A stretch of DNA of 64,000 nt from an uncultured Flavobacterium sp. Lineage in GTDB: Bacteria; Bacteroidota; Bacteroidia; Flavobacteriales; Flavobacteriaceae. The translations under genes were made by a program, and so were the position numbers. The notes beneath the pieces are model-generated. The model did not search any database. It was not told the origin of the DNA and was given only the letters and a program-made list of their open reading frames with translations. Each line of letters starts with the position of its first letter. Positions within the stretch are counted from its first letter, which is position 1. Of the stretch, positions 1 through 8,623 are shown piece by piece. The stretch lies in assembly GCF_946478785.1 (NCBI RefSeq), contig NZ_CAMLDD010000003.1, positions 62,001-126,000 of the forward strand. The letters run 5' to 3'.

Positions 1-1353
1 GATTATGACCAGGCATTAGTGGCTGCTTATGATGTGCTTCAATCTACTTATGTAAATGTTTTATTGGGAGAAATCGCTTCAGATAACACCCTGGCAGGAG
101 GAGAAAGCCCTACCGATGTAGTTGGTTTTCAGCAAGTAGATGATATGATACACACACCTGTTAATAGTAATTTGTATGATATCTGGAATTGGATGTTTGC
201 AGGAGTGCAAAGAACCAATTATATTCTTGAATTTAAGGATAAAACTGATTTTGAAGGAAAAGCACAACTCCTTGCAGAAACCCGATTTCTTAGGGCATAC
301 TACCAATTTGAATTGGTAAAATGGTTTGGTGGTATCCCGATGAAGGGAGATGCGAGGTTTAAACTTGGAGATGAAACTAAAATTCCTCGTTCATCTGTTG
401 CAGAAGTTTATGCTTCTATAGAATCTGATTTAATTTTCGCTGTTGAAAATTTATCTCCAATAGCATCTCAAAAGGGAAGGATTACTAAAGGGGCTGCACA
501 GGCATTATTAGGAAAAGCTTATTTGTATCAAAATAAATTTTCGCAGGCAGCCACGACATTGGAAGGGTTGATAAGTAGTTCTCCGTATTCTTTAGTAACA
601 GATTACAATATGTTATTCGAAATGGAAGGCGAAAATGGAACTGAATCTATTTTTGAAGTCCAGTATACTGATGTTGAAGGGGCAGGATTTGGATGTTTGC
701 AATGTAGTGAAGGAAACGTAGCCGTAGGTTTCAGCGGTATACGTGGTTATGAGGGACCATTGTTTTCGTCTGGTTTTAGTTTTAATATTCCAACTCAGGA
801 AAGTGCAGATGCTTTTGAGGTAGGTGATAAGAGAAAAGAGGTTGCTATATTGGATATTGAGGCTTGGGCAGCAGCGAATGCAGGAGTTAAATTCGCAAAA
901 GGAAATGAAGATACAGGATTTTTTAATCGAAAATATTTACCAAGAAAGAGAAGTGCAACTTCTGCCGGAGATTTAAACTTGACCAATCCAAACAATTACA
1001 GAGCAATTCGTTACGCAGATGTTCTTTTAATGGCTGCAGAAGCTTACAATCGTGGCGGAATTGATGATGGCAAAGCAAGAGGTTATCTAAATCAGGTTAG
1101 AAGACGTGCTTTTGGAGATACCAATCATGATATATCAGCATCAGGGCCTGCATTGACTGATTTTATTTTAGAAGAAAGAAGGCTGGAACTGTTTGGCGAA
1201 GGACATCGTTTCTTTGATTTGGTAAGAACAGGAAAAGCGGTGGGAAAAATCCCTGGCTTTCAGTCAAATAAAAATGAATTATTTCCAATTCCAATTGAAG
1301 AAATTCAATTTGCAAACGGAAACTGGGAACAAAATCCAGGATACATTAAATAA
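1..1353 (+). CDS. SusD/RagB family glycan-binding protein (5' partial)
   Basis: This is the C-terminal part of a SusD-family outer-membrane lipoprotein that binds oligosaccharides at the surface and feeds them to a SusC TonB-dependent transporter. The frame is open back to base 1, so the GTG at 19 is internal and the signal peptide and lipobox lie outside the window. SusD hallmarks are the TPR-like middle (KGAAQALLGKAYLYQ), the late RYADVLLMAAEAYNR helix, and the C-terminal ERRLELFGEGHRFFDLVRTG segment followed by the usual FPIPIEEI...NPGY ending. SusC is expected immediately upstream. The PKD lipoprotein and two GH16 enzymes downstream suggest a beta-1,3-glucan (laminarin) substrate, which is inferred from context. 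Confidence 0.95.
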   Translation, partial: DYDQALVAAYDVLQSTYVNVLLGEIASDNTLAGGESPTDVVGFQQVDDMIHTPVNSNLYDIWNWMFAGVQRTNYILEFKDKTDFEGKAQLLAETRFLRAYYQFELVKWFGGIPMKGDARFKLGDETKIPRSSVAEVYASIESDLIFAVENLSPIASQKGRITKGAAQALLGKAYLYQNKFSQAATTLEGLISSSPYSLVTDYNMLFEMEGENGTESIFEVQYTDVEGAGFGCLQCSEGNVAVGFSGIRGYEGPLFSSGFSFNIPTQESADAFEVGDKRKEVAILDIEAWAAANAGVKFAKGNEDTGFFNRKYLPRKRSATSAGDLNLTNPNNYRAIRYADVLLMAAEAYNRGGIDDGKARGYLNQVRRRAFGDTNHDISASGPALTDFILEERRLELFGEGHRFFDLVRTGKAVGKIPGFQSNKNELFPIPIEEIQFANGNWEQNPGYIK

Positions 1354-1361
1354 CATCAATT

Positions 1362-2960
1362 ATGAAAAAAATACATTTTATTATAAGTTTTTTCGTTTTA
1401 GCGATTCTGCTGGGTTGCGCAAACGATAACAGCGATATTGATTTGGATGGCATAGCTGCGCCCGAAAACATATCGGCTTTGACCACGGTAACACAAGATA
1501 ATTCAGGAAAAGTTACCTTTTTGCCTAAGGGAGAAGGAGTAACACAATATAAAATTGATTTTGGTGACGGAAGTGCTCAGTCAGATTATTTTTCTGCGGG
1601 GGCAAATGTATCCCATATTTATAAAGAGGGAGTTTACACAGCCAAAATTATAGCAATGGGATTAAATGGAGAAACTACCGAAGTGGATCAGCAAGTAGTA
1701 GTTTCTTTTAAGGCTCCGGAAAATTTAGTAGTTGTGGTAACAAATGACTTATCAGTATCTAAAAAAGTAACAGTAACAGCAAGTGCTGATTATGCTTTGT
1801 TTTATGATGTCTATTTTGGAGAGTCGGGTAATTCTGATCCTATTTCGGCAAATGATGGCGAGTCTGTTTCGTATACGTATAAAGAAGCCGGCGCATATAC
1901 AATACGTGTAGTTTCAAAAAGTGCAGCGGCTCAAACGACAGAATATACAACTGAAGTGACTGCAAAATTGGTTCTTAATCCAACAACGGGTGCTCCAACT
2001 CCTCCAAACAGACAGGCTGGAGATGTGATTTCTATATACAGTGCTAAATACACCGATATTGCAGGAACTGATTTTTATCCAAATTGGGGACAATCTACAA
2101 CTTTGACAGAGTTTGATTTAGCAGGAGATAAAATACTGAATTATAATAACCTGAATTATCAGGGAATTGCATTAGCTAATGGTGTAACAATTGATGTTAC
2201 CGGTATGGAGTATTTACATATGGATGTCTGGACTGCAGATTTATCAAAACTAGAAATCTCTTTAATCAAACCAGGACCGGTTGAAAGAGCTGTCACAAAA
2301 GATCTTACAGCAAATGGATGGACAAGTATCAATATTCCGATTTCGGCATTTACAAGCCAGGGACTAACAGTTGCTGATATTTTCCAATTGAAATTAGTTG
2401 GAACTCCGGCAGGAAAAAATATTTATATCGATAATATTTATTTCTATAAAGCAGCTGCAGAATCTATTAAATTACCACTTGATTTTGAATTGGCTTTGTT
2501 AACCTATACTTGGGGTGGTTTTGGTAATATTGATGCCTCAGTTATTGCAAATCCAAATAAAACCGGAATCAACCTTTCTGATAAAGTGCTCAAATTAGAT
2601 AAAAAATCTGGAGCAGAAACCTGGGGAGGAGCAAGTTTAAATCTTGAAAATACGCTTGATTACACTAAAGGAACGACCGTTAAAATAAATGTTTGGTCTC
2701 CTAAAGCAGGAGCTGATATATTATACAAAATGGAACTATCAACGTCTCCAAAAGACGGAAACGGTAACCCAACGGTAGCGATAGAGGTTCATGCGAATAC
2801 GACAGTGGCAAATGCATGGCAGACACTAACATTTGATCTTACGACTGCACCGGGGTTTAGTACAAACATTAAATATGACAGAGTAATTTTATTCCCTGAC
2901 TTTGGAGTAGCAGGATCAGGAGCAGTGTATTACTTTGACGATATAAAACAATCCAATTAA
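1362..2960 (+). CDS. PKD-domain lipoprotein, probable surface glycan-binding protein
   Basis: A 532-residue lipoprotein. It has a type II signal peptide with lipobox LLGC (Cys19), then a PKD-like Ig fold around residues 60-105 carrying the FGDG signature, a second Ig-like repeat, and C-terminal beta-rich segments (about 225-360 and 370-530) resembling carbohydrate-binding modules. It starts 8 bp after susD and ends 11 bp before the first GH16 gene, so it is in the same operon. The position matches the SusE/F-like surface glycan-binding proteins of laminarin loci in marine and soil flavobacteria. No catalytic motif is visible. Lipoprotein and PKD calls are from sequence; the binding role is from context. 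Confidence 0.85.
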   Translation: MKKIHFIISFFVLAILLGCANDNSDIDLDGIAAPENISALTTVTQDNSGKVTFLPKGEGVTQYKIDFGDGSAQSDYFSAGANVSHIYKEGVYTAKIIAMGLNGETTEVDQQVVVSFKAPENLVVVVTNDLSVSKKVTVTASADYALFYDVYFGESGNSDPISANDGESVSYTYKEAGAYTIRVVSKSAAAQTTEYTTEVTAKLVLNPTTGAPTPPNRQAGDVISIYSAKYTDIAGTDFYPNWGQSTTLTEFDLAGDKILNYNNLNYQGIALANGVTIDVTGMEYLHMDVWTADLSKLEISLIKPGPVERAVTKDLTANGWTSINIPISAFTSQGLTVADIFQLKLVGTPAGKNIYIDNIYFYKAAAESIKLPLDFELALLTYTWGGFGNIDASVIANPNKTGINLSDKVLKLDKKSGAETWGGASLNLENTLDYTKGTTVKINVWSPKAGADILYKMELSTSPKDGNGNPTVAIEVHANTTVANAWQTLTFDLTTAPGFSTNIKYDRVILFPDFGVAGSGAVYYFDDIKQSN

Positions 2961-2971
2961 AAAAAGAAATC

Positions 2972-4639
2972 ATGAGCAAAAAAATAATCATAAAGATCCT
3001 GTTCTTATTTACGATTCTCCTGATGACGGGTTGTCAGAAAGATGATTACGCCTTTGGAGATATCACCGCTCCAACAAATATTCAGATCACAGCCGAAGTT
3101 GTTGGAAAAACAGCCGATAATCCTTACGGAGACGGATCAGGAATTGTTAAGCTTATAGCAACCGGAGATAATGTTATTTCATACAAATATGTATTTAGTG
3201 ATGGAACTTCGCAGAATTCACCGAGTGGTCATTTTGATAAGCGATTTACTAAAACTGGTATAAATAAATATACCGTTATAGCTGTTGCTTACGGAAAAGG
3301 CGGCATAGCTACCAATACAACAATTGAAGTTGAGGTTTTAAGCAACTTTAGTGATGCGGAGGCAGTAGATTTTTTAACTGGCGGAACGTCTAAAAAATGG
3401 TATTGGTCAGCTTCAGAGCCAGGACATTTAGGAGTAGGTCAAAACGATGGCGATGCAACTAAAAATTACTATGCCAACTATTATCAGGCAGGTGTTTTTG
3501 AAAAAGCAGGATCTCCGGCCAGCAGTTGTTTATACGAAAATGAATTAACCTTTTCTCTTGATGGAGATCTGTTAAAATTTGAGCTGAATAATGGAGGTTC
3601 AACTTTTTTTAATGCTTCTTATGCAAGTGTTGCGGGAGGAAATTCACCTGATGATGCCTGTCTTGCCTACAATCCGGGAGGTATTAAAACAGTTTCATTA
3701 AGTCCTTCAGAATCCGTTGTGACCAAAAACCCTAATCATGCTACACAAACCAGAGGTACAATGCTAAATTTCTCTGATGGCGGTTTTATGGGCTATTATG
3801 TTGGTCAGAGTTCATACGAGATTTTATCTATTACGGCTAACAGAATGGAGGTGAGAGTTGTTATGGGTAATAATCCTGCATTGGCCTGGTATCACACATT
3901 TACTACAACAAAACCTTCGCAGGTACCTGATACCGATGTTGACTATACTGATTTAGTATGGTCGGATGAATTTAATACAGATGGAGCTCCTGATCCTGCC
4001 AAGTGGGGATATAATTTAGGAACCGGAGATAATGGATGGGGAAATAATGAAAAACAGAGTTATACTAATTCTGCAACCAATGTAGTTGTTCAGGGAGGTA
4101 ATCTTAAAATTACAGCTATAAAAGAAGCTTCGGGAGGAGCAGCTTATTCATCAGCAAGATTAGTATCTGAAAATAAATTTGAATTTACGTACGGAAAAGT
4201 AGAAGTAAGGGCAAAACTTCCAACTGGAGCAGGAACCTGGCCTGCAATCTGGATGTTAGGTCAGAATTATGCAACAAATCCATGGCCTGCCTGTGGTGAA
4301 ATTGATATAATGGAACACATTGGAAATAATCAAAATGTTATCCATGGTACGCTTCATTATCCGGGACGTTTTGGAGGAAGTGCTGATACAGGCTCAAAAA
4401 CAATTGCAAATGTTTCGACTGAGTTTCATGTCTATAAAGCAATTTGGAGTCCAACATCTATAAAAATTTATGTAGACGAAACGTTAATCCATTCTGTTAT
4501 CAATGCTGCTTCATTACCATTTAATAGTGACTTTTTCTTAATTTTAAATGTTGCAATGGGAGGAAATCTGGGAGGAAATATTGATCCTTCTTTTACACAA
4601 TCTTCTATGGAAGTTGATTATGTAAGGGTTTATCAATAA
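2972..4639 (+). CDS. GH16 family endo-beta-1,3-glucanase, lipoprotein
   Basis: A 555-residue secreted lipoprotein (lipobox MTGC, Cys21). The N-terminal third is an Ig/PKD-like domain (residues 34-122). A roughly 180-residue unassigned domain follows, and the GH16 catalytic domain runs from about 325 to the end. The catalytic motif EIDIMEH gives Glu443 as nucleophile, Asp445 as helper and Glu448 as acid/base; the one-residue insertion (E-x-D-x-x-E) is typical of laminarinases. GH16 enzymes cut internal beta-1,3 or mixed beta-1,3/1,4 linkages with retention. It is probably anchored at the cell surface beside the SusCD complex. A hairpin 22 bp after the stop partly separates it from the second GH16 gene. 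Family is certain; the exact glucan is inferred. Confidence 0.93.
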   Translation: MSKKIIIKILFLFTILLMTGCQKDDYAFGDITAPTNIQITAEVVGKTADNPYGDGSGIVKLIATGDNVISYKYVFSDGTSQNSPSGHFDKRFTKTGINKYTVIAVAYGKGGIATNTTIEVEVLSNFSDAEAVDFLTGGTSKKWYWSASEPGHLGVGQNDGDATKNYYANYYQAGVFEKAGSPASSCLYENELTFSLDGDLLKFELNNGGSTFFNASYASVAGGNSPDDACLAYNPGGIKTVSLSPSESVVTKNPNHATQTRGTMLNFSDGGFMGYYVGQSSYEILSITANRMEVRVVMGNNPALAWYHTFTTTKPSQVPDTDVDYTDLVWSDEFNTDGAPDPAKWGYNLGTGDNGWGNNEKQSYTNSATNVVVQGGNLKITAIKEASGGAAYSSARLVSENKFEFTYGKVEVRAKLPTGAGTWPAIWMLGQNYATNPWPACGEIDIMEHIGNNQNVIHGTLHYPGRFGGSADTGSKTIANVSTEFHVYKAIWSPTSIKIYVDETLIHSVINAASLPFNSDFFLILNVAMGGNLGGNIDPSFTQSSMEVDYVRVYQ

Positions 4640-4660
4640 ATTTATCAGTAAAATAAATCG

Positions 4661-4685
4661 GAAGGTCAGTTTTCGCTGACCTTCT
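4661..4685 (+). terminator. hairpin between the two GH16 genes
   Basis: A perfect 9-bp stem, GAAGGTCAG (4661-4669) and CTGACCTTC (4676-4684), closes a TTTTCG loop and is followed by the weak U-tract TTAATTT. It lies between the lipoprotein GH16 stop and the second GH16 start. It may be an intrinsic terminator, or an attenuator that lowers expression of the distal gene, because the T-run is interrupted. Confidence 0.6.
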
Positions 4686-4714
4686 TAATTTAAAAAAAAA
4701 TAAAAAAATTTGGC

Positions 4715-5473
4715 ATGAGAAAAGTAATATTGCTATTTATAATAAGTAGTTTTTGCATGGCTCAGGATGTAAAAAGGAAACTGATCTGGGAAGAAAATTT
4801 TAATAAAAAGAAACTGAATGAAGCTGTTTGGAATTTCGATCTCGGTGATGGATGCCCAAACCTTTGCGGTTGGGGGAATAATGAAAGACAGATTTATACT
4901 AAAACGAATCATGTAATAAAAGAAGGTAATTTGATTATTGAAGCCCGAAAAGAAGGAGAGAAATATACATCAACAAAAATCACGACAAAAGGTAAAAAAG
5001 AGTTTTTGTATGGCCGAATTGAAACAAGAGCCAAACTGCCTGTTGGCCATGGTTTATGGCCGGCTTTCTGGATGTTAGGCGCCAACATTGATGAAGTAAA
5101 ATGGCCTAAAACAGGTGAAATTGATATTCTAGAATATATTGGACGGGATCCTCACATGGTTTATACAACTTTGCATACACAAGACAGCCACGGAAACACA
5201 ATTAATACCAAAAGAACCGAATTTCCCAATATAGAAGAAGGATATCATGTATATGCCATTGAGTGGAATAAGGATAAAATTGATTTTTTTGTTGATACAA
5301 TTTTGGTTTATACTTTTCAACCTGAAGTTAAAAATGAGGATACATGGCCTTTCAATAAGCCTTTTTATATCATTGTCAATTTAGCTGTAGGAGGAAATTT
5401 TGGAGGACCTAATGTTGATGATACTGTTTTTCCTCAAAAATATTATATTGACTATGTTAGGGTTTACGAATAA
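4715..5473 (+). CDS. GH16 family endo-beta-1,3-glucanase (laminarinase), single domain
   Basis: A 252-residue enzyme with a cleavable signal peptide ending at MAQ (residues 1-17) and little beyond one GH16 domain. The motif EIDILEY gives Glu135, Asp137 and Glu140 as the catalytic set. The flanking GWGNNERQ and LWPAFWMLG strands are typical of laminarinases. Unlike the upstream GH16 it has no lipobox, so it is predicted to be periplasmic or secreted, giving one surface-tethered and one soluble endoglucanase. It is the last gene of the locus; a GU-rich stem (about 5490-5553) ending in a T-tract follows. Confidence 0.93.
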   Translation: MRKVILLFIISSFCMAQDVKRKLIWEENFNKKKLNEAVWNFDLGDGCPNLCGWGNNERQIYTKTNHVIKEGNLIIEARKEGEKYTSTKITTKGKKEFLYGRIETRAKLPVGHGLWPAFWMLGANIDEVKWPKTGEIDILEYIGRDPHMVYTTLHTQDSHGNTINTKRTEFPNIEEGYHVYAIEWNKDKIDFFVDTILVYTFQPEVKNEDTWPFNKPFYIIVNLAVGGNFGGPNVDDTVFPQKYYIDYVRVYE

Positions 5474-5489
5474 TAAAATAATTACTACT

Positions 5490-5553
5490 AAAAAAAAGAG
5501 GTGCAAGTTGTTTATATCGAACAGTTTAGCTAATTGTGCTTCTTTTTTTTTGA
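5490..5553 (+). terminator. probable terminator of the glucan-utilisation operon
   Basis: AAAAAGAGGTGCAA pairs imperfectly, with several G-U pairs, with TTGTGCTTCTTTTT about 30 bases later, and the right arm runs directly into a T-tract. It lies 17 bp past the second GH16 stop. Stem quality is moderate because of the long loop and wobble pairs. Confidence 0.5.
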
Positions 5554-5658
5554 TTGTTAAAAAAATCGAATTAATTGACTTTTAGCATCACTTTGTAAAA
5601 AATATTTAATATTAATTCAAAAAATTTACAATTTCTTATCAATTATTATTGCAATACA

Positions 5659-5691
5659 TTTGCTTTTTAAAATAAAAATTTGTTAAATTTG
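5659..5691 (+). promoter_or_regulatory. Bacteroidota sigma-A type promoter for the ECF sigma gene
   Basis: TTTG at 5659-5662 is separated by 21 bases from TAAATTTG at 5684-5691, matching the Bacteroidota consensus TTTG-N(19-21)-TAnnTTTG. Transcription would start near 5698, leaving a 5' UTR of about 90 nt before the sigma gene at 5791. A second -7-like TACATTTG at 5655-5662 overlaps the -33 box. The rest of the 317-bp gap (5474-5790) holds only the operon terminator and A/T-rich sequence. Confidence 0.6.
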
Positions 5692-5790
5692 GACAAATTA
5701 TTAACATAAACAAAAAAGACAAGCCTATACATTAACATTACTTTTTAGAAAATTATTCCAAAATTTTAAAACAAACTAAAAAGTAGTATT

Positions 5791-6375
5791 ATGGCTGATC
5801 TGCATATTCCTGACGCTCTATTGGTTAAAAATTATGTTGAAGGCAATGAAAATGCTTTAGCAACATTAATAAAGAGGCATGAATCCAAAATATATGGGTT
5901 CATATATTCTAAGATTGCCGATAGAGATATTTCAAACGATATTTTTCAGGACACTTTTATTAAGGTTATTAAAACTTTAAAATCCAATTCATATAACGAA
6001 GAAGGTAAATTCCTGCCTTGGGTAATGCGTATTTCGCACAATTTAATTGTGGATCACTTTCGTAAAACCAAAAAAATGCCAATGTACAGAGAAACAGAAG
6101 AATTTTCGATCTTTTCGATTATGTCTGATGATTCTTTAACTGTTGAAGCTAAAATGATTGTGGATCAGGTTGAAATCGACCTTAAAAAGCTTATTCAGGA
6201 ACTTCCTGAAGATCAAAAAGAAGTTTTGGTAATGAGAATGTATCAGGACATGAGTTTTAAAGAAATCTCTGAACTGACAGGTGTAAGTATCAATACGGCA
6301 TTGGGCAGAATGCGATATGCACTAATGAATCTGAGAAAAATTATAGACAAGCATCAAATTATTTTAACCAACTAA
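5791..6375 (+). CDS. ECF RNA polymerase sigma factor (sigma-70 family)
   Basis: A 194-residue group 4 sigma factor. Region 2 (about 10-95) contains the core-binding NDIFQDTFIKVIKTL helix and the -10-recognition stretch FLPWVMRISHNLIVDHFRK. Region 4 (about 135-190) contains the helix-turn-helix LPEDQKEVLVMRMYQDMSFKEISELTG split over two adjoining helices. There is no anti-sigma factor gene next door and no C-terminal SnoaL-like extension, so control is probably transcriptional or by an unlinked partner. A good housekeeping promoter lies about 100 bp upstream. A conserved-looking 47-residue gene follows at 6426. Its regulon cannot be read from the window. Confidence 0.93.
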   Translation: MADLHIPDALLVKNYVEGNENALATLIKRHESKIYGFIYSKIADRDISNDIFQDTFIKVIKTLKSNSYNEEGKFLPWVMRISHNLIVDHFRKTKKMPMYRETEEFSIFSIMSDDSLTVEAKMIVDQVEIDLKKLIQELPEDQKEVLVMRMYQDMSFKEISELTGVSINTALGRMRYALMNLRKIIDKHQIILTN

Positions 6376-6425
6376 TACTATTTTGAATATTAGCCCGTTA
6401 TACTAGTATAAAACATTTACATAGT

Positions 6426-6569
6426 ATGGCGAAAATTTACTCTAAAAGGACATTAGCTTCTAAAGATTTAAAACCAAAAAAAGAAGTCATTTCTTTTTTG
6501 TTAAGTTATTCACAAGCTTTAAAAGTTGTTAAAAACGATGATAAAAGTTTTGAAATCATAGCTAATTAA
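6426..6569 (+). CDS. small basic protein, 47 residues, unknown function
   Basis: An ATG frame of 47 codons starting MAKIYSKRTLASKDLKPK and ending FEIIAN. It is rich in Lys and has one short hydrophobic-amphipathic stretch (VISFLLSYSQALKVV, residues 21-35). It sits 50 bp after the ECF sigma gene on the same strand. Codon use is ordinary for the window and the frame is uninterrupted. I do not recognise a family. A cytoplasmic helix-forming peptide acting with the sigma factor is possible but is only a guess from position. It could also be a chance frame, although the amino-acid composition argues against that. Confidence 0.6.
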   Translation: MAKIYSKRTLASKDLKPKKEVISFLLSYSQALKVVKNDDKSFEIIAN

Positions 6570-6578
6570 ACAGCCCAC

Positions 6579-6586
6579 TACTTTTG
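6579..6586 (+). promoter_or_regulatory. -7 box upstream of structured RNA copy 1
   Basis: TACTTTTG matches the Bacteroidota -7 consensus TAnnTTTG. It ends about 11 bases before the first hairpin of the structured RNA, about right for transcription starting at its 5' edge. No TTTG is present at the expected -33 distance, so the call is tentative. Confidence 0.35.
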
Positions 6587-6596
6587 TCGGATGTTT

Positions 6597-6674
6597 ATTT
6601 CGAAAGAAAAACCAATGGTCGTTTGGTTGAAAGCTCACTATTCGTATGCAAATACAAATAGTGAGTTTTTTTTG
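6597..6674 (+). ncRNA. three-hairpin structured RNA ending in a terminator, copy 1
   Basis: Three consecutive hairpins are visible. The first is TTTC-GAAA-GAAA (6598-6609, GNRA loop). The second is AACCAA/TTGGTT (6610-6628) with loop TGGTCGT. The third is a long stem, CTCACTATT/AATAGTGAG (6634-6665), extended by GTAT/ATAC, capped with a GCAA tetraloop and followed by a run of eight T. A second copy at 8241-8320 keeps all three stems with compensatory changes. A -7 box lies just upstream. This fits a small RNA of about 80 nt with its own terminator, or a leader. The Rfam Flavo-1 motif (Bacteroidota) is a candidate identity that I cannot confirm. Confidence 0.65.
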
Positions 6675-6878
6675 CTTGTGCTTCTAAAAAATAATAAATT
6701 ATAAGATTTACGTTACGATTTATTTGGTTATTTTGTTAAAATTTAGAGGTTTGTTAGTTTATTTAATATTTTTTTTTAGTTTAGATAAAAAAAGGTCTTT
6801 TATTTCATTTAATTAATAAAAGCAAATAAAAATACTAATTTAAACCATTAAATACATAACTAACTAAACCTGATTATT

Positions 6879-6947
6879 ATGAAAAAAAATTACACTACAC
6901 CACTTTGTTTGTTTATTCCACAGCTTAATGTTTTTGAAAAGGATTGA
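6879..6947 (+). pseudogene. 22-codon leader-like ORF, possible truncated secreted-protein start
   Basis: ATG AAA AAA AAT TAC begins a frame encoding MKKNYTTPLCLFIPQLNVF that stops after 22 codons. MKKNY plus a hydrophobic run is a common signal-peptide start of large secreted flavobacterial proteins. A sister frame starts MKKNY at 8624 in the same relative place of the duplicated unit. Either both are remnants of a deleted secreted-protein gene or both are short leader peptides upstream of the TPR genes. Confidence 0.35.
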
Positions 6948-7097
6948 TGATTCAAATTAGTCTCAATTCTTAATAGTAGACAAAAGAAATTTTTGCTCTA
7001 TATTTTTTCCAATTAGATTAACTAAGTTTTGGTTTATCTAATTGTGTCAGAATTATTATAAAACATTAAATCTATTTAATAATCAAACATAATTCAA

Positions 7098-8165
7098 ATG
7101 AAAAAAAAACTTAAGATATTATCATTTCTTCTATTGGTAAATATCGGAGCATTGGCTCAAAAAGACGAAATTAAAGAAGCTCAGTCCTATTTTGATAAAG
7201 GAAAAGTTCAGGAAGCATTAGCAGTTTTAAAAAAGGTAGAATATTTAATTATCAATGCATCCGATGAAATAAAATCTGATTTCTTTTATCTTAAAGGGAA
7301 TGTTTATAAAGATTTAGCTTCTAAAAATATTGATTCGGCAAATAATTTCACTTTAGCTGCTGGCGCTTATCAGGATGTACTTTTATATGAAAATGAATCT
7401 CAAAAATACAAATATGCTTTCAAGGCAAATTTAGCTTTAAAAGAGATGAAGTCTAAACTCGTAGACGGAGCCTATAAAGATTATAAAGAAGGCAAATACA
7501 AAGAAAGTGCAGATAAAAGTTATGAAGTTTATTTATTTGATAAAAAAGATACCTTAAACTTATATAATGCGGCAGCAGCTTCCTTAACAGGCAAAGATTT
7601 TAATTCTTCAATCAAATATTATGGAGAACTGAAAAAAATAAACTATTCAGGAAAAGGAGTTGTTTTTTATGCTACGAATATAAAAACAAAAACAGAAGAT
7701 GCCTTCGCTTCTATGAGTGCCAGAGATGCCAACATTAAAGAAGGTCTTTATGAAAAACCAAGAAATGTATTTCCGCCTTCTAAAAAAGAAGAAATTTTGA
7801 TCGCTTTAGCTTTTTCACACTTAGAAAGAAATGATTATATCAATTCAGAAAAATATTATCAGGAAGCATTGCAGGTAAATCCTAATTGCGTAAACTGCTA
7901 TATTAATCTTGTTTATATCAAAATGCAATTAAAGAAAGAACTAGTTGATAAAATGGATGTACTAGGGAATAGTCCAAAGGAAATGAAAGAGTATGATAAA
8001 TTGAATGCCCAGAAAGAAGAAATCATAAAAAGTGCGATTCCATTTCTTAAAAAAGCATTAGTTATAGAACCAAAAAATGAAGATGCTATAAAATCACTTT
8101 TAGGAATATACAGAGCATTAGATATGACAAAAGAGTATAATTCTCTAAAGGCAATTAGTAATTAA
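7098..8165 (+). CDS. secreted TPR-repeat protein, paralogue 1
   Basis: A 355-residue protein with a signal peptide ending ALAQ (residues 1-20), followed by TPR-like helix pairs: KEAQSYFDKGKVQEALAVLKK near 26-46, a central pair near 135-185 (YKEGKYKESADKSYEVY) and a canonical TPR near 230-265 (LAFSHLERNDYINSEKYYQEA) followed by NPNCVNCYINL. No enzyme motif is seen, so it is probably a periplasmic protein-interaction scaffold. Its closest relative is the next gene (8724-9788), which is alignable end to end. A long leader (about 420 nt after the structured RNA) contains only the stunted MKKNY frame. Confidence 0.85.
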   Translation: MKKKLKILSFLLLVNIGALAQKDEIKEAQSYFDKGKVQEALAVLKKVEYLIINASDEIKSDFFYLKGNVYKDLASKNIDSANNFTLAAGAYQDVLLYENESQKYKYAFKANLALKEMKSKLVDGAYKDYKEGKYKESADKSYEVYLFDKKDTLNLYNAAAASLTGKDFNSSIKYYGELKKINYSGKGVVFYATNIKTKTEDAFASMSARDANIKEGLYEKPRNVFPPSKKEEILIALAFSHLERNDYINSEKYYQEALQVNPNCVNCYINLVYIKMQLKKELVDKMDVLGNSPKEMKEYDKLNAQKEEIIKSAIPFLKKALVIEPKNEDAIKSLLGIYRALDMTKEYNSLKAISN

Positions 8166-8240
8166 TCACAATAAGTTTTATTAATTGTTCAAAAAGGCGT
8201 AGGAGTTTAAATTTTAAACTTTAGTTTAATCAAGTTTTTT

Positions 8241-8320
8241 ATTTCGAAAGAAAAACCAAATGGACGTTTTGGTTGAAAGCTCACTATTCGTATGAAAATA
8301 TGAATAGTGAGCTTTTTTTA
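8241..8320 (+). ncRNA. three-hairpin structured RNA ending in a terminator, copy 2
   Basis: The same architecture as 6597-6674. Hairpin 1 is TTTC-GAAA-GAAA (8242-8253). Hairpin 2 is AACCAAA/TTTGGTT (8254-8274) with loop TGGACGT. Hairpin 3 is a 16-bp stem (8278-8293 with 8298-8313, one G-U pair) capped by GAAA and followed by TTTTTT. Relative to copy 1, stem 2 gains one pair on both arms, stem 3 turns a C-A mismatch into C-G, and the tetraloop changes from GCAA to GAAA. These changes preserve structure while altering sequence. It lies about 75 bp after the first TPR gene and could also act as its terminator. Confidence 0.65.
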
Positions 8321-8623
8321 TGCAATAATCTTATTTTTTTTGATGAAAATGGATAATCAATCTTAAATTTTCGGTGTAATAAATAACAGGAATTACGGTT
8401 TAAATTTTTAATTAATTAAAGGAATTATACTTTAATTATGATTTTTATTATTACGGTGTTAAAGTTTCGTGCTTTGTTAGTTTGCCTGATTTTTATCTTT
8501 AATTTATTGAAAAAAAGCTTTTATTTTGTGCAAATCAATAAATATAAATTTGTTGAATTGAAAATGATCAAAAGAAAAGAAAATAATAATAAGTAAATAT
8601 TTTAAACCATCAATTAATAATCT

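Noticed and set aside
5400..5585. 61-residue frame MEDLMLMILFFL overlapping the end of the second GH16 gene
   Set aside because: It lies in another frame of the GH16 coding region and the terminator, with low-complexity composition.
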